From: Sphingobium sp. | Lineage (GTDB): Bacteria; Pseudomonadota; Alphaproteobacteria; Sphingomonadales; Sphingomonadaceae | Assembly: GCA_023266575.1 (NCBI GenBank) | Contig: JAHFPV010000016.1 | Coordinates: 1-64,000, forward strand | Direction: 5' to 3' | DNA length: 64,000 bases | Shown: piece by piece, positions 51,919-59,916 of the stretch | Position numbering within the stretch: position 1 is the stretch's first letter | How the letters are laid out: each line of letters starts with the position of its first letter | The notes under the pieces: model-generated | Told to the model about the DNA's origin: nothing | Databases searched by the model: none | What the model saw: only the letters and a program-made list of their open reading frames with translations | Program-made: the position numbers and the translations under genes

Positions 51919-52012
51919 CCTATATGGAACATTCGTCTTGACAGCGTCACGCTGTTCTGGCAGAGATAGGCACAGTGGAAAAATGTGAGTCGCCAACAGG
52001 GCGACGCAGCAG

Positions 52013-52042
52013 GGGCTGATCCGGGCGGGTCGGCCCTTTTTT
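52013..52042 (+). terminator. Rho-independent terminator
   Basis: GGGCTGATCC pairs with GGGTCGGCCC (G-U pairs included) around a four-base loop and is followed by TTTTTT. Ends transcription about 38 bases before the GTA small-terminase-like gene. Confidence 0.8.
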
Positions 52043-52079
52043 GCGTTGGGCTTGTGGCGCGCGGGCGGGGGACATAGGC

Positions 52080-52625
52080 ATGGCGGACGGGGTGGAGGCG
52101 CAGGGGCGCGACTTGGAACCGGCGCGCCGGACGATTGCGGGCAAGGCGCAGATGCAGATGCGTGCGCCGCGCAAGGATGGCTGGACCAAAGAGCAGGAGC
52201 GGCTGTTTTTGCAGACGCTGGCGACGACCTGCAACACCAGCGAGGCGGCGCGGGTGGCGGGCGTGAGTCGCACCAGCGCCTATGACCGCAGGCAGCGCAA
52301 CCGCCGCTTTGCCGCCGACTGGGAACGGGCGATGGATATTGGCTATGCCGAGATTGAGGCGATGCTGATGCGCGAGGCCTTGTTCGGGAGCGAGAGCGAG
52401 GAGATTTTGCTGGACGGCGAAGGGGCGGTGAAGAGCCGCAAGGTCAAGCGCGGGCATGACCTGAAACTGGCGCTGCAATTGCTGACCCGGCATCGCGACC
52501 GGGTGCTGGCCTATCGCGCGAGCGCGGCGGCGGGGAAAGAGCGGCCCGACAGCCCGGCGGTGGTGCGGCGGGTGCGGCGCGCGCGAGACGAAGTGGAGCG
52601 GATGCGCGCGGCGACGGGGACGTGA
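52080..52625 (+). CDS. Small terminase-like protein of GTA cluster
   Basis: 181 residues from the ATG at 52080. A helix-turn-helix segment (ATTCNTSEAARVAGVSRTSA, YDRRQRNRRFAADWERAMDI) is typical of phage small-terminase DNA-binding domains, followed by a helical C-terminus. In GTA clusters this position is gp1, upstream of the large terminase. Here three cellular genes lie between it and terL, so it may be separately transcribed. Confidence 0.65.
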   Translation: MADGVEAQGRDLEPARRTIAGKAQMQMRAPRKDGWTKEQERLFLQTLATTCNTSEAARVAGVSRTSAYDRRQRNRRFAADWERAMDIGYAEIEAMLMREALFGSESEEILLDGEGAVKSRKVKRGHDLKLALQLLTRHRDRVLAYRASAAAGKERPDSPAVVRRVRRARDEVERMRAATGT

Positions 52626-52634
52626 GGCGTGCGC

Positions 52635-52883
52635 TCAGGCCGGGCGTCCGGGCGCGATCATCGCACCGATCGTGTCGAGCAGGGCCAGTCGCTGTTTCTT
52701 GAGATCCTCCAGCCGGGCGTCCGATGCGGCGCTAAGCCCCTCTATGATCCGGCTGATTTCGCCGGCCAGATCATGATAGCGATCGGCCAGCCCGCGAAAA
52801 TAGGCGTCGGTGAGTTTGAGATGGTGCAGCCGGTCGATGGCGTGGGGAAACAGGCTGTGGAGATCGTGGCCATGTTCGCTCAT
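52635..52883 (-). CDS. DUF465 (YdcH-like) protein
   Basis: 82 residues from the ATG at 52883. The two-helix DUF465 pattern (HDLHSLFPHAIDRLHHLKLT, DAYFRGLADRYHDLAGEISR, LKKQRLALLDTIGAMI) is clear. Function unknown in the family. Antisense to the GTA gene order, so a cellular insertion. Confidence 0.8.
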   Translation of the reverse strand: MSEHGHDLHSLFPHAIDRLHHLKLTDAYFRGLADRYHDLAGEISRIIEGLSAASDARLEDLKKQRLALLDTIGAMIAPGRPA

Positions 52884-53047
52884 TCTGTCGTCTCCATAAG
52901 GAGGATGGTATGAGCGGATTATGCGGCGGGGTGGCGCTGTGGTCTCTAGGTAGTTGTCCGGGGACTGGCCGCTGAACCTTTCGTCGCCGGACAAAAGGAA
53001 AGCGGGCGTTTGCACGATCGCAACGCCCGATAGTCATGCATGGCCGA

Positions 53048-53680
53048 TCAGTCGGGCCTGCGATGGTTTTGCGTCGATTTGCCGGGATAGTCCGGGCCGA
53101 GCGATCGCATCGGGGCGTCGGGATCAAGTTCGCCGTGGCGGATGCTGCGCGGGTGGATGGCGGTTGATGACGCGGCGTTATGCCCAACGTTCAGATTGAA
53201 CGGTGGCGAGAGGCAGAAGTTGAGAATGAGGTCGTACATTACCGCCCTTGTGCTGGGCGCGGCTTCCAGAATGGATTTCCGGGAATCATGACGATGTTCA
53301 CGCCGGTAGATCATGCCGCTGCGTTCCATGCGGGCAAGGTGGCGCAGCGCGGTGGTCATCGGGACGCCGCTGGCATAGCAGAGTGAGGTGACGCAGGATG
53401 ACCGATATTCCGCCATATCTGCGACAAGCGCCAGCAGCATGTTCCAGCCAGGGTCCGAGACCGGTTGACCAAGCGCTTCGCTACGGCGTAGCGAGAAGCG
53501 GTGAAATTGTCGCGCAATCTCTCCGATCTCCGCTTCGGTTGCCGTCGGGTTGATGCTCGGATCATCCGATATGTCGGGTTTGGCGTGGTTACGGATCACC
53601 GTCATTAAATGGGCAACAACGTCCGGGCTGATGCCTAATTTTGTCATGTGGCGCTCGATCTCGTACATTCGGTGGGGCAT
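53048..53680 (-). CDS. Winged-helix regulator-like protein
   Basis: 210 residues; start uncertain among Met at 53680, 53668 and 53647. The central part (SCVTSLCYASGVPMTTALRH, LARMERSGMIYRREHRHDSR) has MarR-like winged-helix character, and proteins of this layout are common in sphingomonads. The target is unknown. It lies within the GTA region on the opposite strand. Confidence 0.65.
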   Translation of the reverse strand: MPHRMYEIERHMTKLGISPDVVAHLMTVIRNHAKPDISDDPSINPTATEAEIGEIARQFHRFSLRRSEALGQPVSDPGWNMLLALVADMAEYRSSCVTSLCYASGVPMTTALRHLARMERSGMIYRREHRHDSRKSILEAAPSTRAVMYDLILNFCLSPPFNLNVGHNAASSTAIHPRSIRHGELDPDAPMRSLGPDYPGKSTQNHRRPD

Positions 53681-53844
53681 CGAGTTTCCCTTCGTAATTG
53701 AATCGATTTCGAAACGATGTTTGATTTTATAGGGTTAGCAAGCCTGTCGCAGCAGATGAATTTTTTGTTTGATCCGATTTGGAGGTTGTCGCGCTTGCCA
53801 ATCGCCGTCTTTACAGGGCGCTGGGGTGCGATAGATTGACGTCC

Positions 53845-55152
53845 ATGAAAAATCAGATTTTGTTCGCCGCGGCGTCGATGCTGTCCACATCAGCCATGGC
53901 GAAGGCACCAGCCCCCGACCCCGATCGCTTGAAGGCCACGGTCGAGAAATTGGTGAGTTTCGGGACGCGGCATACATTGTCGTCGGCGACTGATCCGAAG
54001 CGGGGGATTGGCGCGGCGCGGGCGTGGGCGGCGGCGGAGTTTGCGCGGATTTCCAAGGGGTGCGGCGGTTGTCTGAAGGTCGAGAGCGTGTCGGAGCGCT
54101 TTACCGCGCCGCGCGTGCCCAATGGCGCGGATATTGTCGATGTGCTGGCGATCCAGACCGGGACGGGTGATCCCAGCCAGGTGGTGATCGTCGCGGGGCA
54201 TATCGACAGCCGGGTGAGCGATGTGATGGATGCAACCAGCGATGCACCGGGCGCGAACGATAATGGGTCGGGCAGCGCGCTGGTGATCGAGGCGGCGCGG
54301 GTGCTGGCAGGCGAGACGTTTGACGGGACGATCGTCTACGCGCTGTTGTCGGGCGAGGAGCAGGGGCTGCTGGGCGGCAAGTTGCTGGCCAACACCGCCA
54401 AGGCGCGCGGCTGGCGGGTTCGGGCGATGCTGAACAATGATATTGTCGGCAATACGACCGGCCTGAACGGGCGGATCGTGGCGGACCGGGTGCGGGTGTT
54501 TTCCGAAGGAATACGCTCTGCCGAGGATGCCAAGGCGGGGCTGACCCGGCGCGGGATTGGCGGCGAGGATGACGGGCCTTCGCGCGCGCTGGCCAAGGCG
54601 ATCGACGCGATTGCCGAGGCCAATCCGCAAATCGGGCTGGACGTGTTTGCGGTGCGGCGGCCTGACCGTTTCGGGCGGGGTGGCGATCATACGCCGCTGC
54701 TGGAGGCGGGCTATCCGGCGGTGCGTTTTTCGGTGGGGATCGAAAATTACGACCGGCAGCATCAGGATTTGCGGGTCGAGGCTGGGCGCGATTATGGCGA
54801 CACGGTTGTCGGCATGGACTTCCCCTATCTGGCGAAGGTGACGGCGCTGAATGTCGCGGCATTGCGGGCTTTGGCCAGCGCGCCGGCGGCGCCTGCGACT
54901 GTATCGCTGGATGGCGCGCTGTCGATGGATACGCGGGTGTTCTGGGACGCGGTGCCGGGGGTGGCGGCCTATCATGTATATTGGCGGCGGGCCGATGCGC
55001 AGGACTGGACCGATAGCCGTGTCGTGACCGGCGCGACCGAATTGCTGCTGAAAGATGTGGTGGTGGACGATCATTTCATCGGCGTGGCGGCGGTGGCCAG
55101 GGACGGTAGCGAGAGCATCGTGACGTTCGGCGGAATGGCGCCGCGCAAGTAG
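53845..55152 (+). CDS. Exported M28-family metallopeptidase
   Basis: 435 residues from the ATG at 53845. A signal peptide (ILFAAASMLSTSAMA) is followed by an M28 aminopeptidase domain: VIVAGHIDSRVSD and SDAPGANDNGSGSALVIEAA (first zinc ligands), YALLSGEEQGLLGGK with the catalytic Glu, MLNNDIVGN, and a late FGRGGDHTPLLEAGYPAVRF. The C-terminal ~90 residues resemble a fibronectin-like domain (VFWDAVPGVAAYHVYWRRAD). Sits between the GTA small and large terminase genes. Confidence 0.92.
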   Translation: MKNQILFAAASMLSTSAMAKAPAPDPDRLKATVEKLVSFGTRHTLSSATDPKRGIGAARAWAAAEFARISKGCGGCLKVESVSERFTAPRVPNGADIVDVLAIQTGTGDPSQVVIVAGHIDSRVSDVMDATSDAPGANDNGSGSALVIEAARVLAGETFDGTIVYALLSGEEQGLLGGKLLANTAKARGWRVRAMLNNDIVGNTTGLNGRIVADRVRVFSEGIRSAEDAKAGLTRRGIGGEDDGPSRALAKAIDAIAEANPQIGLDVFAVRRPDRFGRGGDHTPLLEAGYPAVRFSVGIENYDRQHQDLRVEAGRDYGDTVVGMDFPYLAKVTALNVAALRALASAPAAPATVSLDGALSMDTRVFWDAVPGVAAYHVYWRRADAQDWTDSRVVTGATELLLKDVVVDDHFIGVAAVARDGSESIVTFGGMAPRK

Positions 55153-55188
55153 GGGCGTGCTTGTCGCCGCCCCGGCAAGGGGAGGGCG

Positions 55189-56447
55189 ATGGAGACTTCG
55201 CATATCGAATGGATGGATGCGTGGCCGCGCGAGCAGGCCAAGGTGCGGCGGTTGCTCAAGGAGGCGGGCCGCGAGGCGTTGGGTTTTGATTGGAACTGGC
55301 TGGCGCGACCGGGGCAGAAGGCGCCGGAGGGCGACTGGCGCATCTGGTTGATGATGGCGGGGCGCGGATTCGGCAAGACGCGGGCCGGGGCGGAATGGGT
55401 GCGGGGGATTGCGGAGGCTGATCCCAAGGCGCGGATCGCGCTGGTCGGTGCGACGCTGGGCGAGGCGCGGCGGGTGATGGTCGAGGGGGCGTCGGGGATA
55501 TTGGCGATTGCGCCCTGGTGGTGCCGCCCGGTCTTTGCACCCGCGCTGCGCAAGCTGACCTGGCCCAATGGCGCGGTGGCGACCCTGTTCGGCGCAGCGG
55601 AGCCGGAGAGCTTGCGCGGGCCGCAGTTCAGCCATGGCTGGGCAGGCGGCCGCAGGTGATGGCGACGACGACGCCGCGTCCGGTGGCGCTGGTGCGGCGG
55701 CTGGTGGCGGATGCGGCGGCGGGGAGCGTGGTGGTGACGCGCGGGCGGACGGCGGACAATCGCGCCAATCTGGCCGACGGCTTCGTCGAGGCGATGGAGC
55801 GCAGCTATGGCGGCACGCGGCTGGGGCGGCAGGAGCTGGACGGCGAACTGATCGAGGAGGTGGAGGGCGCTTTGTGGTCGCGCGACCTGATCGAGCGGTG
55901 CCGGGTGGCGCATGTGCCGGGCGGGCAAGACGGGGCGGCGCTGCGCCGGGTGGTGGTGGCGGTCGATCCGCCGGCGTCGGCGCATGGCGATGCGTGCGGG
56001 ATAGTGGTGGCGGGCGTGGGTGGTGACGGGCGCGCCTATGTGATTGCGGATGCGAGTGTCGAGGGATGTTCGCCCGAACAATGGGCGCGCGCGGTGGCTG
56101 CGGCGGCCACCGTCCATGGCGCGGACAAGGTGGTGGCCGAGGCGAATAATGGCGGGGCGATGGTGGAAAGCGTGCTGCGCGCGGCCGACGAGATGCTGCC
56201 GGTGAAGCTGGTCCATGCCTCACGCGGCAAGGTGGCGCGGGCGGAGCCGGTGGCGGCTTTGTATGAGGCCGGGCGGGTGGCGCATCGTGGGGCTTTTCCC
56301 GCGCTGGAGGACGAGATGTGCGGGTTGCTGACCGGCGGCGGCTATGTCGGGCCGGGGCGATCGCCCGACCGCGCCGATGCGCTGGTGTGGGCGCTGACGG
56401 AGCTGATGCTGGGCAAGAGGGGCGAGGCGCGGGTGCGGGGGTTTTGA
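55189..56447 (+). pseudogene. GTA large terminase, broken by deletion and frameshift
   Basis: The N-terminal part (55189 on) has the Walker A region MAGRGFGKTRAGAEWVRG and PESLRGPQFSHGWA, then runs into a stop at 55657-55659 after AGGRR. The rest continues in another frame from LGRRPQVMATTTPRPVALVR to the nuclease domain (VAVDPPASAHGDACGIVVAG, MVESVLRAAD, DRADALVWALTELM) and ends at 56447. GTA terminases normally have about 25-30 residues between these points, including the Walker B Asp-Glu after HxWxD. That piece is missing here. Confidence 0.85.
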
Positions 56448-56510
56448 GGGGAACCCTGCGGTGCGGTCGGTCGTTTCGGGAGCATCTATTTCTGGTGCGG
56501 AGTTTTGGCG

Positions 56511-56849
56511 ATGAAGATGGTGACGATGTTGGGCGCGCTGGTCGGTGCGACGCTGGTGGCGACGCCGGTGATGGCGGTGACGTTGAGCGCCAAGGAGCGG
56601 GCGCGGGTAGCGCGGGCGGTGCCGCGGGATCGTGATGATGTGCGCTATTGCCTGATCCAGGCGAAGAAGGGCCGCGACAAGGGCACGGTGATCGGTGCGG
56701 CCGGTGGTGCCGGCGTCGGGCTGATCGCGGGCGGTGGTCTGGGCGAGACTTTGCTGGGCGCGGGTGCCGGGGCGCTGGCGGGCCGAGTGATCGGCAAGAG
56801 CGAGGGGACGAATTCGACCTGCGACCGGGTGTTGCGGCGTAATCCTTGA
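56511..56849 (+). CDS. Small glycine-zipper protein
   Basis: 112 residues from the ATG at 56511. A signal-like N-terminus (MLGALVGATLVATPVMA), then a Gly-rich double-helix region (VIGAAGGAGVGLIAGGGLGE, LLGAGAGALAGRVIGKS), the glycine-zipper pattern of outer-membrane-associated small proteins, with two Cys (VRYCLIQ and STCDRV). It has no known GTA counterpart; it is inserted between terL and portal and followed by a repeat. Confidence 0.72.
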   Translation: MKMVTMLGALVGATLVATPVMAVTLSAKERARVARAVPRDRDDVRYCLIQAKKGRDKGTVIGAAGGAGVGLIAGGGLGETLLGAGAGALAGRVIGKSEGTNSTCDRVLRRNP

Positions 56850-56870
56850 TTTAGCGTGAGGGGGCGTTGA

Positions 56871-56943
56871 TCCCCCTCTCCCAGTTTTGGTAGGCGGCTT
56901 CGCCACCAACCTTCACTAGCCCTCTCCCCGCCGGGGAGAGGGT
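56871..56943. repeat. GTA-region double-hairpin repeat, copy 1
   Basis: CCCCTCTCCCAG... with inner hairpin AGGCGGCTTCGCCACC and end hairpin CCCTCTCCCCGCCGGGGAGAGGG. The most diverged copy of the family. Lies between the glycine-zipper gene and portal. Confidence 0.75.
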
Positions 56944-56966
56944 TTTTGCGTTTTGGGGGACAGGGT

Positions 56967-58091
56967 ATGAAATTTTTTGGGGTGAAGGCCGCTGGGTCGG
57001 CGGATGTGCGGCCGGTGCTGGCGCGGGCCTGGGGGACGGGGGCGGTGGCTTTAGGCGAGTGGCCCGCCAGCTATGAGGCGCAGTTGCGGGGCGGGGTGAT
57101 CGGCAATCCGGTGGCGCAGCGGGCGATGCGGCTGGTGTCGGAGGGGGCGGGGGCGACCGCGCTCAAAGTCGCTGGCGTGGAGGATGGCGCGCGGGTGCTG
57201 GCATTGGTGGCGCGGGCTTCGGCGGGGCAGGGGTTGGTGGAGACTTTGGCCTGCCATTTGTTGTTGCATGGCAATGCTTATGTGCAGGTGATTGGCGGGG
57301 CGGACGGGATGCCGGCCGAACTGTTTGCGCTGCGGCCTGAACGGGTAAGCGTGGAGGCGGATGCGCGGGGGTGGCCCGCGGCCTATCTCTATCGCGTCGG
57401 GGAGAGCGTGACGCGGCTGTCGCCCGAAGATGCGGCGGGGCGGACCAATGTGCTGCATCTCAAAAGCCTGCATCCGCTGGACGATCATTATGGATTGGGC
57501 TGTGTCGGCGCGGCGGCGGGGGCGGTGGCGATCCACAATGCGGCGACGGTGTGGAACAAGGCGCTGCTGGACAATGCGGCGCGGCCCAGCGGGGCGATGG
57601 TCTATGATCCGGGCGATGGATCGGTGATGGCGCCCGACCAATATGAGCGGGTGAAGCGGGAGATGGAGATCGCTTTTGCGGGTGCGGCCAATGCGGGGCG
57701 GCCGATGCTGCTGGAGGGCGGGCTGAGCTGGAAGGCGCTGAGCCTGACGCCGGCGGAGATGGATTTTGTCGGGCTGAAGGCGGCGGCGGCGCGGGAGATT
57801 GCGCTGGCGTTCGGGGTGCCGCCGATGCTGATGGGGCTGCCAAGCGACAATAGCTACGCCAATTATCGCGAGGCGAACAAGGCGCTGTGGCGACAGACGA
57901 TATTGCCGCTGGTGGGGAAGATAGGCGCGGGGCTGGGGCAGGGATTGAGCGGCTGGTGGCCGGGGCTGCGGATCGAGCCGGACCTGGATGGCGTGGCGGC
58001 GCTGAGCGATGAGCGGGCGGCGCTGTGGGAGCGGGTCGCGGGGGCGGATTTCCTGTCGGCGGAGGAGAAGAAGGCTTTGTTGGGATTGTAA
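56967..58091 (+). CDS. GTA/HK97-type portal protein
   Basis: 374 residues from the ATG at 56967. HK97-type portal signatures: NPVAQRAMRLVSEGAG, HLLLHGNAYVQVIGG, LFALRPERVSVEAD, NVLHLKSLHPLDDHYGLGCV and FGVPPMLMGLPSDNSYANYR. Forms the ring at the capsid vertex through which DNA enters. It appears intact, unlike the large terminase. Confidence 0.92.
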   Translation: MKFFGVKAAGSADVRPVLARAWGTGAVALGEWPASYEAQLRGGVIGNPVAQRAMRLVSEGAGATALKVAGVEDGARVLALVARASAGQGLVETLACHLLLHGNAYVQVIGGADGMPAELFALRPERVSVEADARGWPAAYLYRVGESVTRLSPEDAAGRTNVLHLKSLHPLDDHYGLGCVGAAAGAVAIHNAATVWNKALLDNAARPSGAMVYDPGDGSVMAPDQYERVKREMEIAFAGAANAGRPMLLEGGLSWKALSLTPAEMDFVGLKAAAAREIALAFGVPPMLMGLPSDNSYANYREANKALWRQTILPLVGKIGAGLGQGLSGWWPGLRIEPDLDGVAALSDERAALWERVAGADFLSAEEKKALLGL

Positions 58092-58105
58092 GGCGGGCGG
58101 CGGTG

Positions 58106-58179
58106 TCCCCTCTCCCAACTGCGCCTAGGCGGCTGCGCCGCCAAGGCTTCGTATCCCTCTCCCCCAAGGGGCGAGGGGA
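58106..58179. repeat. GTA-region double-hairpin repeat, copy 2
   Basis: CCCCTCTCCCAACTGCGCCTAGG, hairpin GGCGGCTGCGCCGCC, AAGGCTTCGTATCC, then CTCTCCCCCAAGGGGCGAG. Between portal and the DUF6127 gene. Confidence 0.85.
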
Positions 58180-58191
58180 TTGGAGGGCGTG

Positions 58192-58512
58192 ATGAAACAG
58201 GATGGCGAGATGCTGGCGCGGTTGGTGGCGCAAGCCGATGGCGGGCCGGGTGCGGCGGATATGGTGATGATCCGGGCGCTGGTGGAGGAGGCAAGCGAGC
58301 TGGGCGCGGGGCGGGCGCTGGAGCGGCTGGGGCTGGCGGACCGGCGGGCGGAGGGCGATGTGCGGGAGCTGCGCGAACTGCTGCGCGCCTGGCGCGATGC
58401 GAAAAAGGCGGCGCGCGGGGCAGTGATCGGCTGGATGGTGCGGATAGCGCTGGCGCTGGTGTTGCTGGGGATTGCGGTCAAGACCGGGCTGGTTGGGTTG
58501 GTGAGAGCGTGA
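58192..58512 (+). CDS. DUF6127-like small membrane protein of GTA cluster
   Basis: 106 residues from the Met at 58192 (an in-frame start at 58180 falls at the repeat edge). An N-terminal helical part (DGEMLARLVAQADGGPGAAD, VEEASELGAGRALERLGL) precedes one C-terminal helix (GWMVRIALALVLLGIAV). Small genes of this type lie between portal and protease in alphaproteobacterial GTAs. The family name is my best recollection. Overlaps the protease start (GTGA). Confidence 0.6.
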   Translation: MKQDGEMLARLVAQADGGPGAADMVMIRALVEEASELGAGRALERLGLADRRAEGDVRELRELLRAWRDAKKAARGAVIGWMVRIALALVLLGIAVKTGLVGLVRA

Positions 58513-58967
58513 GTGGCGATGTTGCGCTGGGGGCTTCTCGACTTCGCTCGAAGCGAACGGAGGAGGGAAAGGGGGGCGACGTGCGCTTCGCGGGCTATGC
58601 GGCGATTTTCGATCGGGTGGACCGGGGCGGGGATGTGGTGCGGGCGGGCGCCTTTGGTGGCGTGCGCGCGGCGGCGGTGCCGTTGCTGTGGCAGCATGGG
58701 CCGGGGCAGGTGATCGGATCGGTCGAGCGGCTGGAGGAGGATGCGCGGGGGCTGCGCGTGATCGGCCGGGTGTCGGCGCGCACGGCGGCCGGGCGCGAGG
58801 CCGCGGCGGGGCTGAAGGCCGGGGCGCTGGATGGGCTGTCGTTTGGATATAGGGTACGGGAGGCGCGCGGGGCGGGACCGCGCGAGTTGCTGGCGCTGGA
58901 ACTGGTGGAGGTGAGTCTGGTGACGCATCCCATGCAGGATGGGGCGCGGGTGATTGCGGTGGAGTGA
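58509..58967 (+). CDS. GTA/HK97-type prohead protease
   Basis: 152 residues from the GTG at 58509. The protease core begins at RFAGYAAIFDRVDRGGDVV (about residue 26) and includes PLLWQHGPGQVIGSVERL, AAAGLKAGALDGLSFGYRVR and LELVEVSLVTHPMQ, with the His (WQH) and Ser (LSFGY) of the HK97 protease. Residues ~9-22 are encoded by a repeat-like palindrome (58532-58562). GTA proteases usually begin close to the RFAGYA segment, so this N-terminus is an addition. Confidence 0.9.
   Translation: MSGDVALGASRLRSKRTEEGKGGDVRFAGYAAIFDRVDRGGDVVRAGAFGGVRAAAVPLLWQHGPGQVIGSVERLEEDARGLRVIGRVSARTAAGREAAAGLKAGALDGLSFGYRVREARGAGPRELLALELVEVSLVTHPMQDGARVIAVE
58532..58562. repeat. Palindromic repeat fragment in protease N-terminus
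   Basis: GGCTTCTCGACTTCGCTCGAAGCGAACGG: the inner CTTCGCTCGAAG is palindromic. Related in style to the inverted repeat at 62612-62689 that also ends in GCGAACGG. Confidence 0.55.
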
Positions 58968-58983
58968 TTTACGCGGGCGCAGC

Positions 58984-59058
58984 TCCCCCCTCATCCAACT
59001 TCGCCTAATCGGCTTTGCCGATAAGGCTTCGTATCCTTCTCCCCCCTGGGGAGAAGGT
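58984..59058. repeat. GTA-region double-hairpin repeat, copy 3
   Basis: CCCCCCTCATCCAACTTCGCCTA, hairpin ATCGGCTTTGCCGAT, AAGGCTTCGTATCC, then TTCTCCCCCCTGGGGAGAA. Between the protease gene and the minus-strand PhyH-like gene. Confidence 0.85.
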
Positions 59059-59067
59059 TTGCTGGGC

Positions 59068-59736
59068 CTATATCCCCAACCATTCCAGTCCGCCGGGCAG
59101 AGCGTCGGCGCTATAGTCGAGTTGGAGGACGCGGCGGTGGCGGGGATTGGCGGCGGCGTCTGAGGCGTGGAGGATGGGCGTAGCGTAGAGCCAGATGTCG
59201 CCGCGCGACGCGAGGCAGGCGACGATGCCGCAGCGATCGACCATGGCCAGGACATCGCTTTCCGCGATGCGGCCATGGCGGTGGGAGCCGCGGGCGATGA
59301 GCAAAGGCGCATTGTCGGCGTCGACCTGATCGAGATGGAGGCGCAACGTGACCATGCGGTCCAGCAGGGATTGCGGCGGGGCGACATGCTGGAGGCCGGA
59401 TTTGATCGTCCAGGGGCCAAAGCCGGGTGTTTCGATGCGTTGACGCACGGCGATGGTGCGGTCCTGATGCCAGCCGAGCGCCCAGTTGGTGGCTTCGTTT
59501 TTGTCGAACAGGATCGCACGCACCGGCTTTGCGGCGTTGCCCAGATGGGCGGCGGCGTGGCAGCCGATGGGGCCGGTTGGCGCGAGAAATGGCGCGAGTT
59601 CGGCGAGGGCTGTCAGGCGTTGACCGGGGCGGCCTGTTGGCAGCGTCGTGAGGGCGGCTTCGACGGTGGCGAGGGTGGTGGCGTCGAGGGCGGCGGGGAT
59701 GTGTTGCGCGCCGTCGGTGGCGAGGGTCAGGGGCAT
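59068..59736 (-). CDS. Phytanoyl-CoA dioxygenase (PhyH)-like protein
   Basis: 222 residues. Fe(II)/2-oxoglutarate oxygenase fold with iron ligands His and Asp in LGWHQDRTIAVRQRIETPGF and a distal His in YATPILHASDAAANPRHRRV, where the Arg would bind 2-oxoglutarate. Substrate unknown. It lies antisense within the GTA gene order and is flanked on both sides by repeat copies 3 and 4 in the same orientation. Confidence 0.82.
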   Translation of the reverse strand: MPLTLATDGAQHIPAALDATTLATVEAALTTLPTGRPGQRLTALAELAPFLAPTGPIGCHAAAHLGNAAKPVRAILFDKNEATNWALGWHQDRTIAVRQRIETPGFGPWTIKSGLQHVAPPQSLLDRMVTLRLHLDQVDADNAPLLIARGSHRHGRIAESDVLAMVDRCGIVACLASRGDIWLYATPILHASDAAANPRHRRVLQLDYSADALPGGLEWLGI

Positions 59737-59778
59737 GGGGTTTTATGCTGTGTCGGGGTGCGTGACGCAAGCGGCGCT

Positions 59779-59852
59779 TCCCCCTCATCCAACTGCGCCT
59801 AGCCAGCAAGCTGGCAAGGCTTCGTATCCTTCTCCCCCCAAGGGAGAAGGTT
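59779..59852. repeat. GTA-region double-hairpin repeat, copy 4
   Basis: CCCCCTCATCCAACTGCGCCTA, hairpin GCCAGCAAGCTGGC, AAGGCTTCGTATCC, then TTCTCCCCCCAAGGGAGAA. Between the PhyH-like gene and the capsid gene. Confidence 0.85.
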
Positions 59853-59916
59853 TTGAGAGTTTTAGGGCGGTCCCACCGGGGCCGCCCTTTTTGGTGTTTT
59901 CTAGCGGGAGAATGAC

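Noticed and set aside
53890-56223. 777-residue open frame on the minus strand
   Set aside because: It is antisense to the M28 peptidase and terminase genes and is rich in Arg/Pro/His, the usual shadow of high-G+C coding sequence.
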